Assembly (NCBI GenBank): GCA_014549065.1
Contig: JACDOX010000004.1
Coordinates: 5,307,986 to 5,371,985, forward strand
Direction of reading: 5' to 3'
Source of the DNA: Cardinalis cardinalis
Taxonomy: Eukaryota; Chordata; Aves; Passeriformes; Cardinalidae
Length of the DNA stretch: 64,000 bases
Position numbers and translations under genes: made by a program. The notes below the pieces were generated by a model, which had not been told where the DNA came from, did no database searches, and was given only the letters and a program-made list of their open reading frames with translations. Positions 11,292 to 24,467 of the stretch are shown here, piece after piece. The first letter of the stretch is position 1. Each line of letters starts with the position of its first letter.

Positions 11292-12647
11292 TGTGGTGGT
11301 TTGACAGGAAACAGGATTTCTGGGATCCTGTGGTCAAGCCAATNGATGTTCAGATTTTAAAATTGGCAACTTATTCGGCCAGTGGGACACTGGATCCACC
11401 TCTGAGAACACAAGGTTAAAGCAGGGCTCTNCNCCNGGGAAGNTCTCTTGGGTTCCGGTGGGGAAAGAGTTCAGATCTCTCCNCCGTCCNGCTGCTGCTG
11501 CTGGGCGGGGGAGGGGAAGGCCATGAGGCCCGGTGAGGTAGGCCGGGGCTTTGGACTGAGGTGGGAGGCGAAGAGCCTCGGCATGGAAGGGTGGGAGAAG
11601 CACCAGGAGGCATCGGGCAGCCCCCCCCCGCCCCAGGAGAGAGAGAGAGAGAGTACAGCCTGTGCTTGTGACTGTGTTACCTTGAAACGTGATAACGTGG
11701 AGCAGCACGGCTGAGAAGAAGAAGGGGGGGGGGGGAATGCAGAGAGAAGGTGTCCAGCCACTTGTGNAGTCTCTCNGGGNNGGCAGAGCCCAAGCTTTGA
11801 CCCTTTTGTGGACGGTGGGAATTCTGCAGAGCATTGACTTCTCCTGCAATGGAGCAGAAGATGAAGAGGGAATTGAGTGAGTGAGATGAAGGCCTGTGCC
11901 AGAGGGAGAGAGAGAGAGAGAGATGTTGGAGGAATGGAGAAGATGGGAGTGGCATTTTTTTGCTGGACTTTTCTTGTGTGGCCATGGACAGAACCATTTT
12001 TTTTTTCTTGTGACACAGAGACTGCATCCAGGGGGAAGCAGTGGCTCAGAGCCAACAGAGTGTCAGTGTTGAGGTGTTGAGACCCCTCGGCCCCAGGGGG
12101 TGTGAAAAATATGGGGGGGGACAGGCGTCCCAAAGGTGAGAGACTGTGCTTTTTTTGGAATGAGACAATGCATCCTTAAAAGACAACCCTAGAAGCAGTT
12201 CTGGTCCATGCACAGTGGTGAGAGCACTGAATATGGAAGGAAGATGTCACGATGGCAGATGATCTCTCCGGGCGGTGCTATCAGTGACATGGAGACACAC
12301 GAGGTTCCAACGGTGTTTCCAGGGGAAGCCTGTGGTACAAAGAAGGACTCCTTCTCCTCTTGATGAACTGTAGATTGAGTATTCTGGAAGGGTGGTGCAG
12401 GATCGAGAGTTGGTGTTTTGGGGGAGGTATTGTATTAGAAATTTGGTGAGGGGGGAGGAGGAAAATGCTTCTGTGCAGTTTTCATTTTCCTTGTTTTTTT
12501 TCTTTCCTTGTAGTGTAGTTAATAAAGTTTTCTTTATCACTAAGTGAGAGCCTGCTTTGCTTATTCCTGGTCACATCTCACAGCAGACACCAGGGGGAGG
12601 GTATCTTCATGGGGGCACTGGCATTGTGCCAGTGTCAAACCATGACA
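11292..12647 (+). mobile_element. Solo LTR, ERVL-type, full length (LTR-3)
   Basis: This is a 1,356-bp LTR on the plus strand. It begins TGTGGTGGTTTGACA (11292-11306) and ends TGTCAAACCATGACA (12633-12647), a 15-bp inverted repeat with two mismatches. The flanks show the same five bases, atcag (11287-11291 and 12648-12652), as expected for ERVL-class integration. AATAAA lies at 12521-12526, about 127 bp before the end. Inside are GA runs (about 11634-11653 and 11909-11922), a C run near 11621 and a 12-G run (11724-11735). No proviral interior adjoins it, so it is a solo LTR. Long open frames on the minus strand (about 11334-12133) come from low-complexity sequence and are not genes. Confidence 0.93.
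12521..12526 (+). promoter_or_regulatory. LTR-3 polyadenylation signal
   Basis: AATAAA followed by a T-rich stretch, in the expected place for the LTR. Confidence 0.7.
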
Positions 12648-12652
12648 ATCAG
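12648..12652. repeat. Target-site duplication, right copy (LTR-3)
   Basis: atcag, identical to 11287-11291. Confidence 0.85.
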
Positions 12653-14710
12653 TATTTCACTTAAGAATGTGTTTTAAAACCACAGAAATAAATGTTAATT
12701 TTCCCAAATGCTTAGCTGAACTGGAATATAGTATTGCAGAAATGTGTCATACAGTAAAAAAATAATATATTAAAATCTTTCTTTTATTCTTATCAAATTG
12801 CCACTGCATTGAATAGAAGTTTCAGGTTTTTGCATGCTCCAGTGTTTATTCCAGAGTGAATTGAACCAATGTTCTGAATACATAGTTACACAGGCTACTG
12901 CAATGGATTTTAGTGTGACATTTTGCCAGTGTATTTGATATACACAATCTAATTTTTATAGGTCTCTCTTAAGTTAACTCAATTTTACGACTGTGAAAAC
13001 TGCTGCCTACATAACATTAAATTTGAAAAACAACTTGCATGAAATATGATCCTTATGCATGGTACTTACCACAGTAAATATAATCTTCTTTGTTACAGGC
13101 TGATTGTCACAGTGAAATGGAACTGGGGTGTTTATAGGTAAGGATGGTACAAATATTAAGCACAAACTATTCTTATGTTGTTTTTATTTATTGCAAAGTG
13201 CAAAATTGAGACAATATAATTTCTTGGTTAGTGTGAATACTTCTTTACAATACCATGTTTTTTCTCTGTTCATATAAGTTTTGGTAGTTAAGAAGAGGGT
13301 GTTTTTTTCACACAGGAAATATTTTAAAAGAAATTAGTCTGTTTTGTTGTCAGACCTGAGGGCTGTGTGGTCCTGTGCCTGACTTGAACAATGACCAGTA
13401 CCAGAGCCTTCAAAAAAAGGGGAAATTTGCTAGCATAAACAGATCTGTATCTATTTGTTCTTCTACTAAGTGTTCCACAGTAAATTTTATATAATACTGC
13501 ATGNCACCTCAGCTATTCACTAATAAATCTCCTTTTTCCCATAAGATTAAGAATAATCTTGTATCCTCTTTCTTATCAGTTGGGAAATTCAGTTTGAATG
13601 TCCTCAAGTGTTTGTGCAATTCCTTCAATGGTCCAGCAATCAGTCCTGATGAGTCCTGATCTCTGGTGTTGTCTCTGTTCTCTCNTGTACCTTGGTGGTT
13701 GTATACCTGGGTCTTCAAGTTTTTCCTTCTCCNCTTTTTAGTGCTAGACTCTTCTGCTGAGGCTGCAGTAACCAGATATTCCCATAAATCACATACCATT
13801 CCACTAAAGTGATCTCCTATAGTAAGTGTCCAGTTTACATCTTAAGGCAAACGTCTTAAGCAGCCATTCTCAATTTCCTCATTAGTATTCTTAAAATGCT
13901 GGAAATGAAGNCCAAGGTTTAATTACACATCCTGCAAGGAAATATTTTCTCCTACTGCTTTTTAAAAACTCTGATTCTTTTTACTNTTATTATGCTGTCT
14001 TTTTAATTGTGGTACAAGACCAGAAAAACAGACAAATATCCTCTGTAGGTAATTCATTATTTAATATGCTTACATCACAACTTTTTCTATGATTTTTTTT
14101 TTTTTTTTAAAACCCAGTCTTTTAAATCTCTTTTCAAATTATTGTGTTCCTTGATCTTGGCCATTTTCTCCAGGCCTCCCTTTTCCCTATAGTTTTTTTT
14201 GAGGTAAGTAACCAAGAAAAAAATGGACCTTCTTGNGGCAGGAAACAAGAAATTTAGGTAACATTCACCTTCATCCCCAGCTGCCTTATTTTGGTGTTGG
14301 CAAACATCCTTTTCTGTTCCCTTCACCTATGCACAGAATCTTCCTTGATCTTTCAAAGTCTGGTGGAAGCTGGAAAAATAGATAAAGGCTGGGATCTTGT
14401 ACTAATCTATCTCCTAGCATGATGCTGTAGTGTATATGTGTAGTGTTCCAGATGATGCCAAGATGNTGATTTATACAAAACTTTGAAACTCTATGCTATT
14501 CATTATCTTACTTCTTATGCAGCTTAATGTTTTGTTTGCTTTCTGATTGCAGTTGTAAATTAAGCAAATATCTCCCAATTACTGCAAAGACTGATGGTTC
14601 CTTTCTTGAGATAGAGGTGAACAAGCATTTTAAGATTTTCTTCATGAATAAATTATTTTTCACTTATTTATTCTTAATATCATCTCTCAATTTGTTTACT
14701 TCTCTNTAAC

Positions 14711-14746
14711 ATTTTACTTAATCCTCTAGTTTGGATTAAGTAAAAT
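14711..14746. repeat. Perfect inverted repeat, 14-bp arms
   Basis: attttacttaatcc (14711-14724), an 8-base loop, then ggattaagtaaaat (14733-14746). Confidence 0.9.
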
Positions 14747-15646
14747 AATTTTGTGAACTTCAGATTTTGCTGTTACCTTGCTTATCACCTAAAAAAGTAA
14801 AACGCACTATGGGATTTCAAATGAAAATGAATGACTTGATAGCAGCCAGCACATTAATAACTGTTTAGCTGTGCATATCAAAATTTAGGGAACAAGTTTG
14901 CCTATTAGTTTAAATTTTTAACAGCATGAAATATGTGTAAAATAATTGCAAAGCCTAATTATTATTATTGTAATGTGATTTGAATTCCTGAGTTTTCCAG
15001 TGTAGAGAGCACACAGTGTTTTACGGTTTTGTTTTGACCAAATCTTTCACAATTTTGCAGACATCACTCTCTTTAAAAAAAAAAAATCTCGCTTTGTGGA
15101 CTAGTTTAGGTTATAATGTATTTTTCCAAATCTCATGACATGTCATCCAACTGTAAATGAATAATCCCTGATTCAATCTGTCCTCATTTTCCTAACAATT
15201 GTCCTGTCCTTTTCCTCTGCTAAAATCTTTCATGGCTATGGAACTGACTTTGACAAAATAACCTTGGAAGGAACTCCTGGTATGAGAAGTCCTGACTCTG
15301 AGCCTCTAGAGAATTACAATCAGTCAAAGATTTATAAATCAAATCAATATTTTCAGCTGACTTCATTAAGGATGAGACTTGGCTTGTTTTTGGGAAATAT
15401 TCAACTTTCTAATATTATTCTACAATTAAATTCCATTCTATTTTATGTANAATATTAATATATTATTGAATTATAATAATATTATAATATATATGTCTGA
15501 CACATATTCTGAGAGTTTTTGTTCTTCCCCTTTAACCAGAAAGAGAGCCTTTTATTTGAACTAACTGTGATTCACAGTAGAGGTGAGATGATTCTTATTT
15601 TTTAACACCCATTTATATACAGGAAGAAGCCATAATTATATAATAA

Positions 15647-15676
15647 TAAAATGTCTGAATTAAAATGTCTGAATTA
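15647..15676 (+). repeat. 14-bp tandem duplication
   Basis: taaaatgtctgaat occurs twice in immediate succession (15647-15660 and 15661-15674), followed by a further ta. Confidence 0.9.
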
Positions 15677-17020
15677 GAAAACAGTATACAATATTTTTGC
15701 AGTAAAACAAAAACATATTTTTAAAAAGTATGAACATTATTGAAATTAAAAGCATCTTAGCAATAAGTGACTCACAGCAGTTTTCTGCTTTTACTAAAGA
15801 GTAGTGACAAATGCTCTGACATTTATTCAATCTGTTTCAGTAGACCATCACAGGAAAAAAATTGTTTTTCAATTTAAATAAAAGACAGAAAAATCCCTTT
15901 TCCTCAAACCTTCAAATATTTAAAGCCATATTTTTACTTTAAAAATGTGTAGAAAATACTTTTTCTTCTACTGCTGTGTTTTAATGCTGAGCTGTTCTAT
16001 AATACAGCAGAGCATAAACACATGCACGTTTTGAAAAATAGCACGTTTTAACCAGCACTAAAAGAAAGAATTCAAATTCTGTTTCTTGATAAACAGCTTT
16101 CAAACAACATGTAAAATAGATCTTTTGCTTCCATATCCTCTAATTGCATAGACAAAAATGAAGCCTCTTAAAACAAACCCAAGGACACTATCCTTCACAG
16201 GGCTCTAACATTCAGAGACTACATAGCAGAGATGTCTGGTAAAATACAAACAGGGTAATGCACAACTGTCCCACAACATTTCATTACTGCCTTTTTCTTT
16301 TCTCATAATGGCAGCAATCAGTAAATTTTGCCAGCAAATCTCTCCAACCAGGTACCTCAGAGTGAAGTAAGAGCCTTAAAAATGTCTTCAATTGAGTTTG
16401 GTAGATCCTAAGCTAATTAAAAAAAAAAAAAGGCAAAATAAAAAGCTGATCCTGTTTTCTTCTTCCAAAAAGCTTTCTCATCTTCCAGAGGGCAGGATGC
16501 TACCCAGAGAGGAGGATAATGGTGGAGCACCCTCAGGCTGTTAGAAGGCGCAGTTCTGTTGAGGGCCAGCTCTCTTCTACCTTCTCTTTCTGCTTGGTAA
16601 CATAAGGAACAGAGTGATAAGTGACCTTTCCTATTTTCCTCATCCCAAAGGTCTGTCTCTTTAGTCTGGCTGCTGGGTTTTATGTTTGGAACCCAGAGCA
16701 GATGTACCCTTCTCTGAAGCACTAGATGACACATCCAGNGAATGGATACTAGATTTTATGGACTGCTAAATCTGATATTCTAAAGACTGTAAGCTTTAAA
16801 TGCATAAAACAACAGGATAGTGCTACACATTTTATTGGATCTACCTCTTATATACACCAGTGTAAATGAGCTTCAAATCATATTAATTTGCCATATTGAG
16901 TAAAGTGTGTATAAAAAAAATCATGTTCTTTTTTAAGGGAAAAAAAACTTTAATTTGAGAACATTGCTATTTCAATGTGATAGAGAGTTTGTACAGCAGG
17001 CCAACTGATGTGGAAATGTA

Positions 17021-17080
17021 AAAATATTCATTTTACTCTAATAAATATTAATTCAAAATATTCATTTTACTCTAATAAAT
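17021..17080 (+). repeat. 26-bp near-tandem direct repeat
   Basis: The 26 bases at 17021-17046 recur exactly at 17055-17080, 34 bp downstream, with 8 bp between. Confidence 0.9.
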
Positions 17081-19756
17081 TTCCCTACATTTGTTTGAAT
17101 TTTATAGAAAATAGCTTTGTAAAAACAGTGAAAATACCATTAAATAGGAAATATAATATGCTATATATAATATATAATATTAATAATAATATTTTTTCAG
17201 GAAAAAAACCCTCAAACAATCAGTATCTAAATGTATTTATTTGAGCAAATAAAACGATTGTTATGGATTGAAGGATGTATAAGCACACACACTTAGATAG
17301 GTGTATCAAATGGCATTTATTGTACCCAGAATAAGATTTCGGTGCTTTCTGCCATCAGGGCAATAATGAAGATTTCAAGTTAAGTTGAATTCTGTAACAA
17401 GAATAATAAAAAACCCAATAAAGACCTTTACTAAATTTCCTGCAGCTCACTAGTGTGATTCAGTTTGCCATTGAAACACATGGTCTAAAGCGAATATAAT
17501 GAATATGTTTAGAGAGTGAATTATTTCCAAGTTATTCTTTCATATAGAGGTATTCAGTGAGATGCTCATTAATCAGTGTATTGCCTTGGTCTAATTAGAT
17601 AAGGTAAGGTAAACCAAGCAAAATAAACCAGAGGGAAGATATCAAAGAAAAGGATAAACCAACAAAACATCTCTACAGAAGCTACTAATTCCATATTTTT
17701 CTGCAGTCAGCACTTAAAACAATTTCTAATATTTCAATGAGGTACACTCCTTAGGAAATAAAAGAATAGCACAATTTTGTATCTATTGTTTTTTTCTTTT
17801 ATAGCTCATACATCTAGGGAAAGAAAAAGATTAAACAGCAGAACACTTTTTCTTGGTGGTACTGTGTTTGTTCAGAGAAATAGCCACAAATGCAAAGGGA
17901 TTTCAGGTTTTACTGACTGAGTGGAGTTGTGTGATTAGACAAATTATGTTGACATAACAAAAAAAAAAAAGTCAGATTTCAACTGATACAAATTGATAAA
18001 GGTTTGTTGAAGGAAAGGACATAGATCAGCATACCTTAGCTGAATATCTGGTCTACACCTTTAAAAGAAATGAGATCTTTAGTCAGCTGCTTTGTGTAAT
18101 AGACTGAGCCTGTCTATGAACCTGACATTATCATTGTCTTTTTCACTGACAGTAGATTTCACAGACGAGTCTATGCCATTCTTAAATAGGACTTTGTTTT
18201 TTTATTAAGATTTTTTAATAATTAATTTTAATAATACTAGAGAGTTGCTGAATTTTGCTGGCTTGTCAGTAGATCTGTTATCACACACTCAAGAGGCAGA
18301 AATAAAATCCACCATTTTCAGCGGAATTTTAGTTTGAGTAACACCACATGATTGGAGCTCAGAGTATGGTTAGGATCAGTATTCCACTTTGCTACTGTAG
18401 AAGCAAAATGATAACAANGGAAACTTATTTCCTTTTGGAGGTTTGATTTTATTCCGGTCTTGCTGAGGTCACATGACTTAATGAGGTTCTTAATGACTTT
18501 AATATATTTTGGATGAAGCTTCACAAGTGAGAATAGAGTAGATATACAATACTGAGATTTCCATGATTTACTGGTGACCTGGTGACTCTAAATCTCAGAA
18601 TCTGTAACTGGCAATATGGTGCAGCATTTTGTCAGCTGTAACAGGGTTTCCTAGGGCAGGGCTACCCCAAGTGTCTGCCTGTTTACAGTCTGGCAGGATG
18701 CAGCACACCAAGAGAGAGGCCCTCAATATTGCAAAAGAGAGGTTTCTGTTAAATATTTGTGTTTGAAAATAAGATTACTTTTAGCTTAGACTGTGCCCTT
18801 TGTGACAGTGCCTTCAAACAGTCATANTTATGAAAGAAAGAAGACCAGGTTTTCATGTTATACTTCCTGCTCCTTGTGAGTATGTTTTCATCCTGAAATG
18901 TTTTTCCACTGTTCAGCCATCTGAGCTGTGAGGTGGATAACAAGGCAAAAACCACCTGGGCACACATGAGCTGGGAGGGTGAAAGGTGCGCACCTGTGCT
19001 GATGCCACGTTACAAATGACTCAGGTGACCTGGCTCATAATTGGCCATTCTGATGTAGTGTCAGTGGTACATGAGTTTCACAAGATTTCAGACATTCACC
19101 AGAAATTTTTTCAGGAGTACAGGAGTAAGAATCATTGTATGACAGAAGAAATCCCTCAAAACCTCTCATAGGGAGAAATCAACTTCCCACTCAGGGCAAA
19201 GGTGATTTCAAACCTGAGGTGAATGGCACAGATTGGAAAAGAATTAACTGCAGTTTGCAGGAACTGCTGTGTTGATAATTACCTGAATTAAAATAAAAAT
19301 AAAAAATATACTTTCAAAGCAATGCTTTCACCCAAAAAAACCCAAAACCAAATCAAAACAAAAAAATGCCCACAAAAAAAACAAACAAAAAACCATCTCC
19401 TCCTTCCCGTCCTCCCACCACAAACCCAGAAGGAAACAGGAAAATTATATTCCTTTAATAAGCATATTTGGTCTTAACGTTTATCCTTTCTATGGATTTT
19501 ACAGATCATGAGCAACAAGCACAAATATATGATTTTGAATTTGTATGAACAAGGGAAAACATTTTCATTTTCCTCTAACTAACAGGATTATGTTAGCTAA
19601 TATAAACACAATCTTACCCTCTCTATTGCTCAGCATTAATGACAAAAGAAGTTTCAATAGCCAGCCTTTCTGACTGTCATTATTTGTTGGGTACATAATG
19701 TCTTTTTGATTGCATCTATTTATAAAAATATGCCTTCACATTTTTTCTCAGGGGCA

Positions 19757-20042
19757 AGATCCCAATTGAGGTCTTTCAGTACCTGATGGGAAACTACAAG
19801 AAAGGTAGAGGCTGTTTACAAAGATATGAAGTGATAGAACAAGGGGGAATGGCTTCAGACTGAGAGTAGGTTTAGATTAGACATTGTAAAGAAATTCTCT
19901 AATGTGAGGGCACAGGAACATGTTACCCAGAGAAGATGTGGATGCTCCATCCTTGGAAGTGTGCAAGGCCAGGTTGGATGGGGTTTTGAGCAGCATGGTC
20001 TAGAGAAAGTTGTTCCTGGTCCCCTTAAATGTTGGAACTACA
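19757..20042 (+). mobile_element. CR1 LINE fragment, plus strand
   Basis: This has the layout of a CR1 ORF2 C-terminus plus 3' end: caattgaggtctttcagtacctgatggg, then agtgatagaacaagggggaatggc, then gtggatgctccatccttggaagtgtgcaaggccaggttggatgggg. The tail units are lost, and the element fades out after cccttaaatgttggaacta. The reading frame is broken. It is old and inactive. Confidence 0.82.
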
Positions 20043-23000
20043 GTCTGTGACAGTGGTTTATAATTGTTTTGGCAAATATTGTCCCTTTGGTTTCATTGCG
20101 GAGTTCTTTTAGAGATGCAGTGTGGATTCACAACATTTGTCTTACTAGAAGATTCTCAGATACTTAATCTTTTGGGCATTATTTTATTTACAGATGAGGG
20201 CAAAATATTCTTTGCAATTTTTTGTTTTGTTTTGGATTAACTGACATAAATATAAAATATTCAAAAAGCAGAAGTGGAGTTTAACAAGGTTTTCTAGGCT
20301 TCCTCCATATGCAGTTGGAAAGAGAGATGAACATCTGGGTAATTCACCTCTATATAATAGTACAGGGAGATCAGCCCTCTGAGTAGCCTAAGTTTTCAAT
20401 AATACCATGAGAAACCCTGGTAATAAAGCAGCCTAGATTTTAGATAACCAAATTAACTGAGGTGAATCTCACCATTAGGACGTCACATTCCTATTCTATT
20501 GTTTGGTTTCTTGCTTTTTGAGGCCCAGGACTTGCATAGCCCTAGCAACATTATTCCTTATAGAAAAATAGTTTTTCATTAATTTCTTCTCCTGCTGCTT
20601 CCTATAATAATCAGTGATTTTAAAATTTCCATAATTTTTCAGATTAATTTCTAGTTTTTAATTTTATTAATAGTTGAAAATCACTCCCTAGATATAAGAC
20701 TATGGATTTTGCCTCCATCTTCATTTTCCTCTGTAGCTCAGTTTCTGTTGATGTTTTAGTGAGCATAGTATATACTATTGCTCTCATTCTGTTTATGCTA
20801 ATATATGAATTCTATTCTCTTAACCTGCTATTTAGAATGTAATACAGTAGAGTTAATTATATGCTAAGANTAATGTAATTCTGAACTCCGCGGGATGGAA
20901 ACAATACTTGAATTTTTACATACCTTTGCTATCTTATTACTTCTGGGATTTAAGAAGATCTAGTTCTGGTGAATTCATATTCAGAGATTTTATAAGTAAG
21001 CTGTAGACATCATCTTCATATGGGCTAAGTTATGACTTAGTTATCAGCCACAAAATGGCAATGAGTCGCCAGAGGTATAAAGTAAAAATCAAATGCCAAT
21101 CCCTCCAAAAATCCAAAAATATTTGAGACCTAGTTTGTTAACACTACAGTCATATAATAGCTTTACAAATGTCTTCATAATCTGTTTCTTTTTTTACGTG
21201 ACCCAGCAAACATATTGTCAGTCCTGAGGAAATGTGTGTACTCAGACCTAATTTTTTACTGCTGCTCTTTTTGATGTGTTGTATGCTAGGAAGTTAGTGT
21301 CAGAAAGCCCAAAAATGTTCAGTCATAGATTCTATTACAGTAATCTGGGTAATGCCTCATAATGCAGGCAAGATTGTTTAAGGTCAATGTCTTAGGTGTT
21401 GCTACAATATTTTAAAGAAAATTTTCAAGCAGTAGTTTGCCTTTTTGTCTGTCTTTTTGAGTGTGCTTGTGACTATGATAACTATTGGAAGACAGACTCA
21501 CAAGACATATTAGTTTTTTAATGTATAATTATGAAGCTGTACTAAAATCAGAGGTTATGATTTGGCCATAGGTTTTTCAGAAAAGTTTTTAATCTTTTCT
21601 TAGAGACAGGAGGGGATTTTGATTTGTTTTTTGTTTGGCTGGGGCTTCTTTGTGTGTGTGCCCTAGGCTTATATGTTAAACAGTACACTTCACCATAGCT
21701 GTGCAATAAAAATGTTGGATCCCACAATGCTGTTATCATTTTAAATGTTTCTGAAAACAATATTAAACTCTTTGGAATAGGAAAGAATAAAGGAACATGG
21801 ATTCCACTACAATATAAAAATATTAACAACAAGAAAACTTAGCATTTTTGTACCCCTAGTATTGGGATGGAGCAGGTAGGAGTGAATGAGATGGAAATCT
21901 TAGACTGAAATATATATGTTTCCAAGTACACATCTGATGGATCTTTAAATAAGCCTTACTTTGGGTTATTGGAAGTGTGATTTTCTTTATTTTCATGTGG
22001 TGTGTCTGTTATTGCAATAAAATAAAAAGTTTCATGGATCATGTTGTTTTCTTCTCTAAAAAAAATGCAGTGTGTTGTATCTCTGGCTGTCCCACAGAGC
22101 TGTAAATTGCTTCCATTAGTTTCCTTGCTTTTTACTTTTGTTGTCTTGGTAACAAAACATAATTTGTTCTTATACATGTATTATAGTCAAACTCTATTAA
22201 GTTAAGGTTGCAAAATTTCTTCCAATAATAAACTTATATTTGCACCTGGACATAAGTTCTTGGAGAAGTCTGACATTAAACTAAAATTTTCTTGGCTGAA
22301 GTTTATGAGAAATGCATTTTATCTTTGAAAGTTTATAGAAAATAATTTGCTTTATATAAATGATGCACAATAGCAAAAAAAAATTCCTAAGGGAAAAAGT
22401 AATAAAGATGGGAGTCTTCTCCATAAATGTAGACATCTAAAAGTTAGCCACGTAGGTCTAGTAACTTAAGGGTCGTGCTCAGTGAAGAGACACAGACNCC
22501 TCCAGCCATGTATTCATTACATTCCAAAACAGGATTTTAAAATAAGGGAAAGTGAGAAGCTGAATTGCTCTATGGAGGTGTCAATTTCTCTCCTTTAATG
22601 GGAAGTAAAATGTTGTGAATTACCTGAAATTTGTCTGGCTAAATTTTAAATGTCTAAACAGGGGCAGATGAATCCCAATCAAGAATTCTGTTCTTAAGGG
22701 AAACTCAAATGTATGTGATCTAAGAAGCTTCTTATTTTGTGTATTGACAGTTCTAAAGAAGGCCTTTTTTATTCCATGAACTTGATTTCAAACAGGTAAG
22801 AAACTGTTCATTAAAGGAGAGATTCTATAAAGCAAGAGGGGTCACACACTTCTGGCTATAGACTTTTTTTTTTAAAATTGGGCTTCATATAGGTGTTTTA
22901 CTCAAACAAGATTGAATGTCAACCATTTCATTTCAGCCCTTCTACCTAAATCATCTAATGATTTTATAGTGCTTGCTGAATGCTTTGAACATTTTTTCAC

Positions 23001-23710
23001 GACAAATATAGAAAATGTTCCAGGAGATGGAAAATGTTCTGCTGAATTTCAGGCCACAGAGTTGTCCAGGATCTTTAAGCAATCATTGAGTCTATCCTTC
23101 TCTGTCTATCACCAGACTTATGGTTGATGAAGGATTGGATTGTAGACTAATAATGCATAAACTCTAGTGACACACATCCTACATCTTACTCAAAGCAAGT
23201 CATATGTTTCCTGGCTAGATGTATTAGAATTTTTTTATTCTTAATTTTGGTCAAAGGCCTGCACTCGTCCTGGAGAAAAGTTCTATTTGTTTGCTTGGAT
23301 TTGTCTCTTTCTTGTAGAAAAATCTGAGATTCTGAGCTTGTAAAGATAAGTTTATATATATATTTTTTAATAAAGCTACATTTGCTTGTATGCAATATTC
23401 TTTGGGCACTCTAATGTGAAACCTACCCTTCTCTGAAGCCTAACCCTCTCTTGGTGATCTATGTCTGCCCTTTCTCTAGGCCTCCTTTAAAAAGGGACTA
23501 CCACTTTTGAGATTTCCATACAGACTTCAAACCTCTCTAGAGGTTTCCNCAGACACACGATGATATTTTCTATTTTTTTTTATCCTTTTCCAGTAATTTT
23601 CAAAATGTAATACATCTTCAATGCAGTAAGTCACTGAGCACTGAGCTTGATATTTCTACTAGTCTATCCACAGTGACTCTAAGCTCTCCTCTTAAAGTGA
23701 TATAATCATG
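20043..23710. other. Unassigned AT-rich stretch
   Basis: No gene or transposon recognised. Open frames of 60-94 codons (for example 21548-21832 minus and 22912-23127 plus) show no family motifs. Confidence 0.5.
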
Positions 23711-24467
23711 TGTTGTTTGCAAACAGAGGACTTGTCGTTGATGTGATGGTTAGAGGCTGTCTGGGGCTTAGTGATTATGAAATTATCTAGTCTTCAATTC
23801 TTGAAGAACTAAGAAGNGGAACTTCCAGAATGTAGACTGGCCAGTGAGGGAGACTGGTTGAAGAAATCCCTTGAGAGGCAGCCCAAAACGGTAAAGGATT
23901 CCCAGAATGCTGAGCATTCTTNGAGAAAGAAATTTTTAAGGCTAGGGTCAGGCTGTCCACATGTGCCAAAATATGAACCAGTGGTGAAGAAGACCAGCCT
24001 GGTTGAACAGAGATTGTCTAAAAAAAGGGCAACAGGAGCTGGTGAAACATCTGGAGCATAAGACTTANAAGGAGTGGTTGAGGAAGCCAGGTACTTAGCT
24101 TGGAGAAAAGGAGGCTCAGGGAGAAATGATTGCTCTCTACCACTTTTTGAAAAGGCTTGTAGCCAGATAGAGGTTGCTCTCTTGTACCAATAAGCCAGTG
24201 ATAGGACAAGTGTGGGAACAGCCTTAAATTGCACCAGAGGGCATTTTAATTGATTATTAAGGAAAGNGTTAGTCACTAAAAGGCTTGTCAAGNTTTAGAA
24301 CAGGTTGCCCAGGGAAGTGGTTAAGCTCACATCCCTGGANATATTTAAAAGATGTANAGATGTGGCACTTGGGGACACAGTTTAATGGTGGGCTTGGCGT
24401 GCTGGGTTAACAGCTGGACTCAATGATCTTAAAGGTCATTTCAAACATAAATGATTCTATGATTCTA
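23711..24467 (+). mobile_element. CR1 LINE, internally deleted, plus strand
   Basis: The element starts within the ORF2 endonuclease region; about 23715-23790 translates as DVMVRGCLGLSDYEII, matching the family's GCLGHSDHE motif. It continues to the linker (gaagaccagcctggttgaac, about 23986-24010). At about 24015-24026 it jumps to the distal ORF2 part (aagggcaacaggagctggtgaa), so the reverse-transcriptase core is deleted. It then runs through ctggactcaatgatcttaaaggtc to two tail units ending at 24467. Several stops and Ns are present. Confidence 0.88.

Larger units (their letters stand above)
12653..19756. other. Unassigned AT-rich stretch
   Basis: Strongly AT-rich with no recognised gene or transposon. 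It contains a T run near 14093-14109, a 14-bp-arm hairpin (14711-14746), a two-copy 14-bp tandem repeat (15647-15676), a two-copy 26-bp repeat (17021-17080) and an A/C-rich low-complexity patch at about 19330-19395. A 96-codon minus-strand frame at 13509-13799 and a 105-codon one at 16417-16734 show no family motifs. Confidence 0.5.

Noticed and set aside
11334..12133. Long minus-strand frames, one of 220 codons
   Set aside because: They lie inside LTR-3, antisense, over GA and G runs, and contain several unresolved codons.
8956..12647. Two plus-strand LTRs (LTR-2 and LTR-3) flanking 1.7 kb, like a small provirus
   Set aside because: The two LTRs are unlike each other, LTR-3 has its own complete 5-bp target duplication, and the interior is CR1, not retroviral.
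13509..13799. 96-codon minus-strand frame with protein-like composition
   Set aside because: No recognisable domain, no splice context, and unresolved codons; not enough to call a gene or pseudogene.
23809..24291. 160-codon minus-strand frame
   Set aside because: Antisense to the CR1 at 23711-24467, whose plus strand carries the ORF2 motifs.
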